Assembly: GCF_011682175.1 (NCBI RefSeq)
Contig: NZ_WHJG01000016.1
Coordinates: forward strand, 80,099 to 144,098
Source of the DNA: Massilia frigida
Lineage (GTDB): Bacteria > Pseudomonadota > Gammaproteobacteria > Burkholderiales > Burkholderiaceae_D
Reading direction: 5' to 3'
Length of the DNA: 64,000 nucleotides
Part shown: positions 27,203 through 35,335 of the stretch, piece by piece
Numbering within the stretch: position 1 is the stretch's first letter
Layout: each line of letters begins with the position of its first letter
Position numbers and translations under genes: made by a program
The notes under the pieces: model-generated
Told to the model about the DNA's origin: nothing
The model's database searches: none
Seen by the model: only the letters and a program-made list of their open reading frames with translations

Positions 27203-27751
27203 TTACGCTTGCTTGGCTGCCTTGCGGCGACGTGCCAGGAAACCGACCACGCCCAGGCCTGCCAGCATCATGCCGTAGGTTTCTGGTTCTGGTACGGGTG
27301 CCAGCATCACGGTGCCGCCGAAGCTGCCGGCCGTGCCCGAGACCATTTTGCCGCTGACCTGCAGGTAGTAGTTACCCAGGCCCAGGCTGTCCGCACGCAG
27401 GCTCCATACATCGGTAGCGCCCGTGCTTTCCTGAAAACCAGCGGTAATCAGGGTACCTGCGCCGCTGAACAGGCTCATGTTGGTGATGTCCATGCCGGTG
27501 GTCGCGTTGCGGGTGAACGAGGTGACGATCGCATCGAAGTCATGCGGGACGCGGGTGATCGAGAAGCTGAACTTGTCCATGAACGTATTGTTCAGGTTGT
27601 TCTGGACGAACGAGCTGCCGAAGTTGGCGCTGTTGTCGATCACCGACAACGCTTGCGTGCCGTGCGAAATGTCAGCAGCGAAGGCCGCCGTCGAGCCAAG
27701 TGATGCGGTTGCCAGGACAGCGGCAGCAATCAGGGATTTCATATGTTTCAT
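27203..27751 (-). CDS. FxDxF-type PEP-CTERM sorted protein
   Basis: A 182-residue exported protein. The signal peptide (MKSLIAAAVLATASLGSTAAFA) starts at ATG 27751; the downstream ATG of MKHMKS is an alternative. The body is beta-rich, with FMDKFSFSIT matching the FxDxF pattern of this protein class. The C-terminus has VPEPETYGMMLAGLGVVGFLARRRK, that is the PEP motif, a hydrophobic helix and an Arg cluster, the sorting signal processed by exosortase. No exosortase gene is in the window. Its role is probably at the cell surface or in the exopolysaccharide matrix, by family knowledge. Confidence 0.92.
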   Translation of the reverse strand: MKHMKSLIAAAVLATASLGSTAAFAADISHGTQALSVIDNSANFGSSFVQNNLNNTFMDKFSFSITRVPHDFDAIVTSFTRNATTGMDITNMSLFSGAGTLITAGFQESTGATDVWSLRADSLGLGNYYLQVSGKMVSGTAGSFGGTVMLAPVPEPETYGMMLAGLGVVGFLARRRKAAKQA

Positions 27752-28132
27752 AAATATTACCTCGTAAGAAAAAATCAGCCGTGCAAAGACGGCCTGGTTA
27801 TCAGAATCGGGGAGCTTCATGCTAGCAAAGGCGCGTTCAACATCGGTGTTGCAACGCGACGTGCGCGCAACGCCGCTGCTTTCTTCCACCGGCCAATTAA
27901 TTGCTCCCCTATAAGTCCATTTTCACATTTTCATAGGGGAGCGCGTCCGATTCTAATGCATATTTACAAATATTTGGGGGCCGATTTATTATGTGTAGGT
28001 TAATACCTACATTAACGCGCGCGCATCTCCTTGGAAGAGTGCGTCTTCTTCGGGTAAGTCGCGGATTGGGGCTCGGAGGTTAAAGTGTAAGAGAATGTGA
28101 CACTACAACAAAACTGTTGTTAGAAAAGAAAA
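27752..28132. other. intergenic region with long-loop inverted repeat
   Basis: A 381-base stretch without a supported gene. GCTCCCCTAT (27903-27912) and ATAGGGGAGC (27933-27942) form a perfect 10-bp inverted repeat around a 20-base A/T-rich loop, 150-190 bases before the PEP-CTERM start. It could be a regulator site or a leader hairpin. The base composition is lower in GC than its surroundings. Confidence 0.5.
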
Positions 28133-28160
28133 AAGGCCTGAAGATTACGCTTCAGGCCTT
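28133..28160 (-). terminator. terminator downstream of tRNA-Arg
   Basis: AAGGCCTGAAG and CTTCAGGCCTT form an 11-bp stem with a 6-base loop. On the minus strand it is followed by TTTTCTTTTC. It lies 15 bases beyond the CCA end of the tRNA. Confidence 0.85.
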
Positions 28161-28175
28161 CGATCTTACGAATAA

Positions 28176-28252
28176 TGGTGCGGCTGGCAGGAATTGAACC
28201 CACGACCCCTTGGTTCGTAGCCAAGTACTCTATCCAGCTGAGCTACAGCCGC
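28176..28252 (-). tRNA. tRNA-Arg (anticodon ACG)
   Basis: The minus strand folds into a 77-base tRNA. The acceptor stem GCGGCTG pairs with CAGCCGC and CCA is encoded. The anticodon arm is CTTGG-CTACGAA-CCAAG with anticodon ACG, which reads CGN arginine codons after editing to inosine. The T arm GTGGG-TTCAATT-CCTGC keeps the TTCRA signature. A terminator follows. It is a stand-alone gene. Confidence 0.97.
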
Positions 28253-28358
28253 GAAAGACAAGATTATAGCAACGATTCCGGGAATGTCAAAGTTAGCGGA
28301 GCAAAAAAATTCGATGGCGCGATGCCGGCCCCCGATCGCCGGCTTGGGCGGAGCGCGC

Positions 28359-28406
28359 TTGACACCCGGAGCGCACGCTGATAATTTACCGTCAGGTTAA
28401 TTAACC
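28359..28406 (+). promoter_or_regulatory. promoter and ArsR-type operator of the ArsR/AHSA1 pair
   Basis: TTGACA (28359-28364) and GATAAT (28380-28385) with a 15-base spacer form a good sigma-70 promoter. Ten bases after the -10 box is the perfect 12-base palindrome GGTTAATTAACC (28395-28406), covering the expected transcription start. The adjacent ArsR-family regulator probably binds there and represses its own operon. Confidence 0.75.
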
Positions 28407-28418
28407 ACCGGGTTTAGT

Positions 28419-28766
28419 ATGCGGCAAGACCACCTCAGCACGACATTCGCGGCCCTGGCCGATCCGACCCGGCGCGCCATTCTGGCCAGGCTGGCGGACG
28501 GCGAGGCATCGGTGAGCGCGCTGGCGCAACCGTTCCAGATGAGTTTGCCGGCCGTGACCAAGCACCTCAAAGTGCTCGAACGCGCCGGCCTGATCACGCG
28601 CGGACGGCAAGCCCAATGGCGGCCCTGCAAACTCGACGCCCAACCGCTGCGCGCGGCGGCCGACTGGATGGCGCCTTACCGCCCCTTCTGGGAAGGCAGC
28701 CTCGAGCGGCTCGACGACTATCTCACCACCCTGCAAACAAAGGAGCACAACGATGACCAGCCCTGA
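28419..28766 (+). CDS. ArsR-family transcriptional regulator
   Basis: A 115-residue winged-helix repressor. The HTH is seen in FAALADPTRRAILARLADGE and SLPAVTKHLKVLERAGLI, then the wing RGRQAQWRPCKL. It belongs to the metal-free ArsR group encoded in front of AHSA1/SRPBCC genes, and no metal-binding Cys pair is seen. The next gene starts inside its last codons (14-base overlap). The palindrome immediately upstream suggests self-repression. Confidence 0.9.
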   Translation: MRQDHLSTTFAALADPTRRAILARLADGEASVSALAQPFQMSLPAVTKHLKVLERAGLITRGRQAQWRPCKLDAQPLRAAADWMAPYRPFWEGSLERLDDYLTTLQTKEHNDDQP

Positions 28767-29271
28767 CCCCAGCGTCGATTTCGTACTGACGCGCGTATTC
28801 GACGCGCCGCGCGAACTCGTGTTCAAGACCATGATCGAGACCGAGCACCTGCAAACATGGTGGGGGCCGCAGGGCTGCACCATCGAGGTGATCCGCCACG
28901 AGCCGCAGCCGGGCGGCGTGTTCCATTATTGCATGCGTTTCGGACCGGGCGTCGAGATGTATGGAAAATTCGAGTACCGCGAGATCACGCCGTCCGAGCG
29001 CCTGGTATTTATCAACGGCTTCGCCGATGCCGAGGGCGAGCGCATCCATTACGCGATGAGTCCGACGTGGCCGCTGGAAGTGCTCAACAGCGCCAGCTTG
29101 ACCGAGGCCGGCGGCAAGACCACGCTCCATTTGCATTCGACGCCGCTCAATGCCAGCGCGGTTGAGATCGAGACCTTCAAGGCTGGCCACGGCTCGATGC
29201 AGCAGGGCTTCGGCGGCATGTACGACGAATACGAAAAATACCTCGCCACTGTGAAAGCAGCGCAGGCCTAG
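28753..29271 (+). CDS. SRPBCC/AHSA1 family protein
   Basis: A 172-residue cytosolic protein with the START-like helix-grip fold. It begins with FVLTRVFDAPRELVFKTMI, then HLQTWWGPQGCT and ERLVFINGFAD, matching the activator-of-Hsp90-homologue (AHSA1) group. AAGGAG lies just before the ATG within the ArsR gene. These proteins bind small hydrophobic ligands, but none can be named here. It is the second gene of the ArsR-controlled operon. Confidence 0.9.
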   Translation: MTSPDPSVDFVLTRVFDAPRELVFKTMIETEHLQTWWGPQGCTIEVIRHEPQPGGVFHYCMRFGPGVEMYGKFEYREITPSERLVFINGFADAEGERIHYAMSPTWPLEVLNSASLTEAGGKTTLHLHSTPLNASAVEIETFKAGHGSMQQGFGGMYDEYEKYLATVKAAQA

Positions 29272-29285
29272 CTGAACTATCCAGA

Positions 29286-29325
29286 CCGGGGTCTGACCCC
29301 GGTTATGGGTCGGGGTCTGACCCCG
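29286..29325. repeat. pair of GGGGTC-T-GACCCC palindromes
   Basis: CCGGGGTCTGACCCCGG (29286-29302) and CGGGGTCTGACCCCG (29311-29325) are two copies of one short palindromic repeat in the gap before the YceI gene. This repeat form is a frequent intergenic element in Oxalobacteraceae, as far as I know. It may act as a transcript hairpin. Confidence 0.7.
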
Positions 29326-29386
29326 CTTAAGAAAGTTTTTGAAAGTTTTCGGGACATTCCCGCAACCTTGGTCAACGTTCGCAACC

Positions 29387-29956
29387 ATGAAAAAACACCT
29401 ACTCAGTTTCCTGCTGGCTAGCGTCAGCGGGGCCGCGCTGGCCGCGCCTGTCACTTACAAGATCGATCCGGATCACACCTTCCCCAGCTTCGAGGCCGAC
29501 CACATGGGCGTGTCCGTCTGGCGTGGGAAATTCAACAGCAACTCGGGCAAGGTCACGCTCGACAAGACGGCCGGCTACGGCCTGGTGGATATCAGCATCG
29601 ATCCGGCCAGCGTGGACTTCGGCCAGGAGGCGCTGAACAAGTGGGCGGCCGGCCCGGACCTGTTCGACGTGCCCAAGTTCGGCGCGGCGCACTATAAGGG
29701 CAAGCTGAGCGGCTTCAAGGATGGCGCGCCGACCCAGCTGCAGGGAGAACTGAGCCTGCACGGCGTGACCAAACCGGTCAACCTGCAGATCAGGAGCTTC
29801 ACATGCATCCAGCACCCCATGCTCAAACGCGAGATGTGCGGTGCGGACGCCTACGGCAGCTTCAAGCGCGATGAATTCGGCCTGACCGCCGGCAAGGATT
29901 ACGGCTTCAAGATGGATGTCGAACTGCGCATCCAGGTGGAAGCCGTGGCCGAGTAA
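29387..29956 (+). CDS. YceI family periplasmic protein
   Basis: A 189-residue secreted lipocalin-like protein. The signal peptide is KKHLLSFLLASVSGAALA. The mature domain begins VTYKIDPDHTFPSFEADHMG, typical of YceI, and has FDVPKFGAAHYKGKLSG and LSLHGVTKPVNLQI. YceI proteins bind long isoprenoid-like lipids in the periplasm. Two cysteines (FTCIQHPMLKREMC) may form a disulphide. The gene ends immediately before the convergent Old Yellow Enzyme gene, with stops only touching. Confidence 0.92.
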   Translation: MKKHLLSFLLASVSGAALAAPVTYKIDPDHTFPSFEADHMGVSVWRGKFNSNSGKVTLDKTAGYGLVDISIDPASVDFGQEALNKWAAGPDLFDVPKFGAAHYKGKLSGFKDGAPTQLQGELSLHGVTKPVNLQIRSFTCIQHPMLKREMCGADAYGSFKRDEFGLTAGKDYGFKMDVELRIQVEAVAE

Positions 29957-31015
29957 TTACGCCTGCAGGGCAGGGTAGTCGGTGTAGCCTTCTTCGTTCG
30001 AGGCGTAGAACTTGTCGGCCCGGACCGGGTTCAGCGGCGCGTCGAGCTGCAGGCGGCGCGGCAGGTCGGGGTTGGCGATGAACCATTGACCGAAGGCGAC
30101 GGCGTCGGCTTCCCCGGCGGCCACCAGCTGTTCGGCGCTGTCCTTGGTCAGTTTTTCGTTGGCGATGTACACGCCGCCGAATTCCTGCTTCAGGTAAGGG
30201 CCGAGGCGGTCGTCGCCCAGGCCTTCGCGCGCGCAGATGAAGGCGATGCCGCGCTGGCGCAGCGCGCGCGCCACGTAGCCGAAGGTCGCCTTCGGATCGG
30301 AGTCGCCCATGTCGTGCGCGTCACGGCGTGGCGCCAGGTGCATGCCCACCTTGCCCGCACCCCAGACGGCGATGCAGGCGTCGGTTACTTCCAGCATCAG
30401 GCGGGCGCGGTTTTCGATCGAGCCGCCGTAGAGGTCGGTGCGCTGGTTGGTGCTGTCTTGCAGGAACTGGTCGAGCAGGTAGCCGTTGGCGCCGTGCACT
30501 TCCACGCCGTCGAAACCGGCCAGCCTGGCGTTCTCGGCACCCTTGCGGTAAGCGGCCACGATGCCCGGGATTTCTTCCAGCTCGAGCGCGCGCGGCACTG
30601 GATAGTCGCGCAGGGGACGCAGCAGGCTGACATGGCCCTTGGCCGCGATCGCGCTCGGCGCCACCGGCGCGTCACCGTTCAGAAGGTCAGGGTCCGAAAT
30701 GCGGCCCACGTGCCACAGCTGCAGCATGATCTTGCCGCCCGCCTTGTGCACGGCGTCGGTCACCAGTTTCCAGCCTTCGACCTGCGCGCCGGACCAGATG
30801 CCCGGCGTGTCGGCATAGCCCACGCCCTGCGCGGTGACCGAGGTCGCTTCGCTCAAGATCAGGCCGGCGGAAGCGCGCTGCACGTAATATTCGGCCATCA
30901 GCGCGTTCGGCACGCGGCCGCCGCCAATGGCGCGCGCGCGCGTCAGCGGCGCCATGATGATGCGGTTTTTCAGCGTCAGATCGCCAATGGTGATCGGGTC
31001 GAATAATGTCGTCAT
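29957..31015 (-). CDS. nemA: Old Yellow Enzyme family alkene reductase
   Basis: A 352-residue FMN enzyme that uses NAD(P)H to reduce activated C=C bonds and nitro compounds. The start has LFDPITIGDLTLKNRIIMAP and LTRARA. The central part has QLWHVGR, FDGVEVHGANGYLLDQFLQD and YGGSIENRARL, all family landmarks. The end DKFYASNEEGYTDYP is typical of the NemA/XenA-like group. It starts at ATG 31015 with AGGAG upstream and lies 9 bases after the ArsR-family gene, forming an operon for electrophile detoxification. The gene symbol is by similarity. Confidence 0.9.
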   Translation of the reverse strand: MTTLFDPITIGDLTLKNRIIMAPLTRARAIGGGRVPNALMAEYYVQRASAGLILSEATSVTAQGVGYADTPGIWSGAQVEGWKLVTDAVHKAGGKIMLQLWHVGRISDPDLLNGDAPVAPSAIAAKGHVSLLRPLRDYPVPRALELEEIPGIVAAYRKGAENARLAGFDGVEVHGANGYLLDQFLQDSTNQRTDLYGGSIENRARLMLEVTDACIAVWGAGKVGMHLAPRRDAHDMGDSDPKATFGYVARALRQRGIAFICAREGLGDDRLGPYLKQEFGGVYIANEKLTKDSAEQLVAAGEADAVAFGQWFIANPDLPRRLQLDAPLNPVRADKFYASNEEGYTDYPALQA

Positions 31016-31024
31016 GTTTCACTC

Positions 31025-31321
31025 CTAAAGTCCCTCGTTCATATGGTCGAGGAAAGCCTTGATGGCTTCCTCGTTACGCTTGTAATAGATCCACTGTCCA
31101 ACCTTGCGCGAGCTGATCAGCCCGGCGCGCTGCAGCGCTGCCAGATGGGCCGATACGGTCGATTGGGCAAGCCCGGTACGCGCATCGATCAGGCCGGCGC
31201 ACACCCCGACATCGAGGTTGTGTTGCTGGTGTGCGAAGTGCACATGCGGCTCCTTGAGCCAGCCAAGAATCTGGCGGCGCATCGGGTTGGCCAATGCCTT
31301 GTGAATGGCGTCGATTTGCAT
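31025..31321 (-). CDS. ArsR-family regulator of the Old Yellow Enzyme gene
   Basis: A 98-residue winged-helix protein if it starts at ATG 31321 (MQIDAIHKALANPMRRQILG). A longer form from ATG 31351 would start within the palindromic operator, which I find less likely. The HTH is TGLAQSTVSAHLAALQRAGLI, with wing RKVGQWIYYKR. One Cys in DVGVCAGLI could sense electrophiles, as in thiol-based ArsR regulators next to reductases. The next gene follows after 9 bases. Confidence 0.85.
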   Translation of the reverse strand: MQIDAIHKALANPMRRQILGWLKEPHVHFAHQQHNLDVGVCAGLIDARTGLAQSTVSAHLAALQRAGLISSRKVGQWIYYKRNEEAIKAFLDHMNEGL

Positions 31322-31341
31322 ATCGGGTTTTTCCGAATCTA

Positions 31342-31361
31342 ATATCGTCATATTACGATAT
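31342..31361. promoter_or_regulatory. palindromic operator upstream of arsR-OYE operon
   Basis: ATATCGT (31342-31348) and ACGATAT (31355-31361) form a perfect 7-base inverted repeat with a 6-base spacer. It sits just before the regulator gene and within the likely promoter (TATATA nearby), so it is the probable ArsR binding site. Confidence 0.65.
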
Positions 31362-31408
31362 ATAAAAAATTCCTGCTTGGCAGGGACTAAAACGAGGGAC
31401 TGCGGGAC

Positions 31409-31771
31409 TCAGTGCGACAGATACACCAGGGCCAGCGCGATCGCCGCAGGCACGGTTTGGAACAACAGGATGGTTTTCTTGACCGTCAGCGCGCCCCAGA
31501 TCCCGGCCACCATGATGCATGCCAGGCCGTACACCACGAAGGCGGGCGCGATCTCCGGATTGGGATGGAGCAGGCCGACCGCCAGCGCCGCCACCAGGAA
31601 GCCGTTGTAGCAGCCCTGGTTGGACATGGCGGGCGCCATGATCTCGGCTTTTTCGGCCGTCAGGCCGAACACGCGGCGCCCGCGCGTCTTGAAGAGGACC
31701 GTTTCGAGCAGGACGAAGTACACGTGCAGCAGCAGGATCAAACCGATCAATACTTGTGCGGCGATGGCCAT
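31409..31771 (-). CDS. DUF1304 family membrane protein
   Basis: A 120-residue integral membrane protein with four hydrophobic segments (AAQVLIGLILLLHVYFVLLE, NGFLVAALAVGLLH, FVVYGLACIMVAGIWGAL, LLFQTVPAAIALALVYL). The early part ETVLFKTRGRRVFGL and the central SNQGCYNGFL fit DUF1304. AAGGAG precedes the ATG. It lies upstream of the arsR-OYE operon on the same strand, but the operator in between suggests separate control. The role is unknown. Confidence 0.87.
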   Translation of the reverse strand: MAIAAQVLIGLILLLHVYFVLLETVLFKTRGRRVFGLTAEKAEIMAPAMSNQGCYNGFLVAALAVGLLHPNPEIAPAFVVYGLACIMVAGIWGALTVKKTILLFQTVPAAIALALVYLSH

Positions 31772-31932
31772 TGATGGCTCCTTGTTATGGATTGTGGGAT
31801 AGATAGTGTAACCGCGTGCAAGCTGTGTGGCGAATGGCGGAGCACGGCGGCCTGCTGGAAGAAAGGGGTGTTGACGTTACAATAATGTTTTTCGCATATC
31901 TTGCTCTTTCGCTGTCCACTTTTCAGGCTTCC

Positions 31933-32175
31933 ATGACAAAGAACATCACTCCCTTGACGACATGGGAAGGCTTCACGCGCCTTTCGCGCGCCGGTTTCCG
32001 CGAACGCTATCCCGACGCGGGCATTCGACAGCGCCGCCTCCACGATCCCGACGAGGACGAGGGCGATGAGGACGACGAGGCACTCGGGGACGACAGCGGT
32101 TTGCCGTGGTTGCTGGTGACCGGCAATGTCAGCATCGGCAAGCAGATGCTGGAGGCGGCCGAGGGCCAGGCCTGA
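31933..32175 (+). CDS. N-terminal fragment (80 residues) of the large repeat protein, ended by in-frame TGA
   Basis: The frame starts at ATG 31933 (MTKNITPLTTWEGFTRLSRA) and has an acidic stretch (DPDEDEGDEDDEALGDD), then SGLPWLLVTGNVSIGKQML. It stops at TGA 32173-32175, but the same frame continues at once with RIVVDGDLHIDDGGGD, which carries on the same beta-helix-like pattern (VTGNVSIG, VVDGDLHI, FVGGDLYV). This is one gene with a single nonsense codon. A 12-bp hairpin with one bulge (32177-32188 with 32208-32220) follows the TGA. A substitution, a sequencing error or recoding are all possible. Confidence 0.6.
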   Translation: MTKNITPLTTWEGFTRLSRAGFRERYPDAGIRQRRLHDPDEDEGDEDDEALGDDSGLPWLLVTGNVSIGKQMLEAAEGQA

Positions 32176-32253
32176 AGCCGCATCGTCGTCGACGGCGACC
32201 TGCATATCGACGATGGCGGCGGCGACCTGGGATGGGGCGACCCGCTCGGCCAG

Positions 32254-35200
32254 GTGGGTTTTGTCGGCGGCGACCTGTATGTCGATGCGATCCGGCTCGA
32301 CGGCATGCAGAGCAACGCGGTGCGCGGGCGTGTCGTGGCCAAATCCGCCTGGCTGCTGGCGGAGGACGATTGCGCCATGCGCCGCGCGCCCGAACTGCGC
32401 CTCGACACGCAATTCCTGTTCGCCTGGTTTTACCGGATCGACCAGCTCACGTTCAATCCCGGCGCGGTCATTTTCATGTTGGGTAGCGGCGCCTACTGCG
32501 CCAAGCTCGACCTGCCCAATCCGGTGTTCTCGTGGCACGATGCGGTGCATGTACTCGACGGGCGCTTCGTCGCCGGCGTCTTGTGCGATGGGTCGGACGA
32601 TTATTGCTGGCATAGCCCGTCCATCATCCCCGCACTCAAGCGCGGCCGGACCATTTACAGGGATGGCTACGACATCGCCTGCTATCCGTTCCACCAGGCC
32701 GCGCAGGCGGCGATGGCGGCGGGCGACCATCGCAACGCCTATCTGCTGCATAAAAAATCGGCCGCCATCGCGCCGGCCTACTACGAAGCCTGGTTCGGCA
32801 TGGGGTACGCGCTGCTGCGCGAGGGCGCGTGGGAACAGGCGCTGGGCGTGTACCGCAAGGCCGCCGCGCTGTTCCCGAAGGAGCAGACCGGGATGATCAA
32901 CACGGCACTGAATCACGCGGCCTTGTGCGCGGCTCACACGCGCCAGCTTGGCCTGGCGATCGAGCTGGCAAGCATGTCGATCGAGCACAATCAGGAGTCC
33001 GAGTACAAGGAAAGCGAAGCGGGGAAGGCATATCGCTACCGCGCCGAAGCGTATCTGATGTCGGGCCGGGTCGCTGCCGCCATGGCCGACCTGGAGCAGG
33101 CGCTGGAACTCGATCGGCACCTCGAATCGGCGCGCTGGCTCAAGGGCCTTGCGCACGACCAGCGCAATGAACTTGAACGGGCAAACGCCGATCACGCCGC
33201 CGCCTGCCGCTACGACAAACGCTACGCCGTATCCTACGACACCCGTGGCGACACCGGTTTCCTGTACCAAGCCGACCAGCGCGTCGACTGGGACCAGATC
33301 GACGCCGCCGACATCGCCTTGCCCGCCAGGGACGAGGCGTACTGGCTCAATTACATGCTGCATGACGAATCGGCCTCGCTCGGACGCGTGCCGGACGCGT
33401 ATCGCAGCGACGCCTTGTGCCGCGAAGTGGTGCGCGCGAGCGGGCCGCATAAGCTGGGCTACGCCAAATATCTTCCCGATAGCGCATTCACGCGCGAGAT
33501 TGCCGAAACCCTGGTCGCGTCCTCGCCCGGTTGGCTGGAAAACATCCCGCCGCGCTTCATCGACAAGGCGCTGGTGCTGCTGGCCCGTCCCGGCACGTCG
33601 GGTTTCGCGCTGGCGCAGGTGCCGGCGGCCGTCATCGACTTCGACGTTTGTGTCAGGGCGGTGCAGTGCGGCGAGTCGATTGCCAGCGTGCCGCCGCAGC
33701 ATGTGAACAAGGCCCTGTGCCTGGCGTGCGTGACTGCCCACGCGCGCCGGCTCGATGAAGTGCCGCCGGAACTGATCGACGACGACCTGATCGCGGCCGC
33801 CATCGCCCACGGCGAGCACTATGGATTCGACCACTGGCTGCCGGGCATGTACAAGACGCGCGCCTTGCTGGAACTGGCGATCGGCCGGTACAAATGCGCG
33901 CTCGATGCGATCCCCGGCTACCGCGTCGATGGCGCGCTGTTCGCGTATGCCGAACAACGCTACGGCCAGGATGCCGACTGGCCCGCACTCGTCGCGCGCC
34001 ACGACTGCGGCGCCATCGAGCGCGATCCGCGCGCCAAGTGCGTGACCGAGTGCTGGAGCGTGTTCTGGACCGAACCGTTCATGCTGGCGCAGATCGCCAG
34101 GGAAGACGACTATCTTGCACCGTACGAGATCCCCGACGCCAGCTTCACGCAGGCGGTGGCCGAGGCATGCTTCGAGCGCCATCCGGTCTATTTCTACTGC
34201 ATTCCAAAGCGCTTCGTGACCGCGGCCATGAGCGACACGGCCAGCCAGATCGACCCGGACCAGATCGAGCATATTCCGGTCGCGCAGCGCAGCAAGGCGA
34301 TTTGCACGCGCGCCATCAAGGAAGACGCGGCAAGGAACCTGGCGCTGGTGCCGCTCGCCCTGCGCAGCGTCAAGGTGTGCGTCGCCGCGCTGCTGGACGA
34401 TGGCGACCAGCGCCTGGTGCCGGGTGCGATTTATTTCGAGGTGTTCGATACTCTGATCGGGAAGCACCGCAAGCAGTTCGATCTGGGCTGGCTGTACCTG
34501 AACCGGGCCGAGGGCGCACTGCGCGCCACGCCGCGCCGGATCGAGCTGGCCATGGAGGATTGCCAGTTCGTGCTCGACGCCCACGCCAATGAAGAGGTGG
34601 ACGAGGACGACCTCGCGCACGCCCGGCACGCGCTGGCGCTGTGCCATTACCTGCGCGGCGACATGGCGCTGGCGGCGCTGTGGCCGCAGACGCCCGAACA
34701 ATGGGCGAACGACGAGATGCAGCATTTTGCGGAGCCGCTCGAACCGGTCGATTTCGACAGCCACCGCTTCGACGGCCTGATGGAAGGCCTGGACATGCTG
34801 GTGCAGCGGCGCGACTATCGCAACGCCATGGGGCAGGTGGACGAGGTGGAGCGGATGCTGGCGCAGGCAGGCTGCGGCGACGCCGTCAAATGGGCGCACG
34901 TGCTCGACAAAAAACGCTTCGTATCGCTTGAACTTGGCCTGCCGGACGTGAACGAAGCGACCTGCCGTGCCGCCATCGCGCGCCTGGAGCCGGAAACGCT
35001 GTGGTGTTATCTGCCCGAACATGACGTGATCCGCCACACCCTGCGCTCGTGCTACTTCCGTCTGGGGACCATGCGCGAGCGCAATGGCATGCCGCTCGCC
35101 GAACTGGAAGCCGACCTGGCCCTGGTCGACAAGGCGCTGGCGCTGGCCGGCCCTGCGGAAGACCCGAGCGTGCTCGATCCATTCAGGGAAGGGCATGCGG

Positions 35201-35277
35201 CGCTGCTCGGCATCCTGGCGGCGCAACAGCCGTCTTACAAGACCGCGTACCGGCGCGCCGCGGCTTTGCTGGCGTGA
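32254..35277 (+). CDS. large repeat-rich protein, main part after the in-frame stop
   Basis: In frame with the fragment before it; counted from ATG 31933 the whole would be 1114 codons. If separately translated it would start at GTG 32254, which has no ribosome site. The first 100 residues continue a bactofilin-like beta-helix (FVGGDLYVDAIRLDG). TPR-like helical repeats follow (residues about 150-300, AYYEAWFGMGYALLREGAWE and AYLMSGRVAAAMADLEQALE). Then come repeated units of DUF4116 style, such as IDKALVLLARPG, HVNKALCLACV and RSKAICTRAIKEDAARNLAL. No signal peptide is present. The function is unknown; scaffold or effector-like roles are guesses. Confidence 0.65.
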   Translation: MGFVGGDLYVDAIRLDGMQSNAVRGRVVAKSAWLLAEDDCAMRRAPELRLDTQFLFAWFYRIDQLTFNPGAVIFMLGSGAYCAKLDLPNPVFSWHDAVHVLDGRFVAGVLCDGSDDYCWHSPSIIPALKRGRTIYRDGYDIACYPFHQAAQAAMAAGDHRNAYLLHKKSAAIAPAYYEAWFGMGYALLREGAWEQALGVYRKAAALFPKEQTGMINTALNHAALCAAHTRQLGLAIELASMSIEHNQESEYKESEAGKAYRYRAEAYLMSGRVAAAMADLEQALELDRHLESARWLKGLAHDQRNELERANADHAAACRYDKRYAVSYDTRGDTGFLYQADQRVDWDQIDAADIALPARDEAYWLNYMLHDESASLGRVPDAYRSDALCREVVRASGPHKLGYAKYLPDSAFTREIAETLVASSPGWLENIPPRFIDKALVLLARPGTSGFALAQVPAAVIDFDVCVRAVQCGESIASVPPQHVNKALCLACVTAHARRLDEVPPELIDDDLIAAAIAHGEHYGFDHWLPGMYKTRALLELAIGRYKCALDAIPGYRVDGALFAYAEQRYGQDADWPALVARHDCGAIERDPRAKCVTECWSVFWTEPFMLAQIAREDDYLAPYEIPDASFTQAVAEACFERHPVYFYCIPKRFVTAAMSDTASQIDPDQIEHIPVAQRSKAICTRAIKEDAARNLALVPLALRSVKVCVAALLDDGDQRLVPGAIYFEVFDTLIGKHRKQFDLGWLYLNRAEGALRATPRRIELAMEDCQFVLDAHANEEVDEDDLAHARHALALCHYLRGDMALAALWPQTPEQWANDEMQHFAEPLEPVDFDSHRFDGLMEGLDMLVQRRDYRNAMGQVDEVERMLAQAGCGDAVKWAHVLDKKRFVSLELGLPDVNEATCRAAIARLEPETLWCYLPEHDVIRHTLRSCYFRLGTMRERNGMPLAELEADLALVDKALALAGPAEDPSVLDPFREGHAALLGILAAQQPSYKTAYRRAAALLA

Positions 35278-35335
35278 GTCGCATAACGACGAATACCGGC
35301 GTTGGCCGGACTGCACGCGCCGGCGCGGCCGATGG

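Noticed and set aside
27780..27900. Possible sigma-54 promoter (GCAA and GTGC elements on the minus strand) before the PEP-CTERM gene
   Set aside because: The spacing between the two elements is one base too long and the GG of the -24 box is missing.
32173..32220. Selenocysteine insertion at TGA 32173
   Set aside because: A hairpin follows, but the loop is large, no known selenoprotein family fits and the flanking residues do not suggest a redox site. It is kept only as a remote option in the findings.
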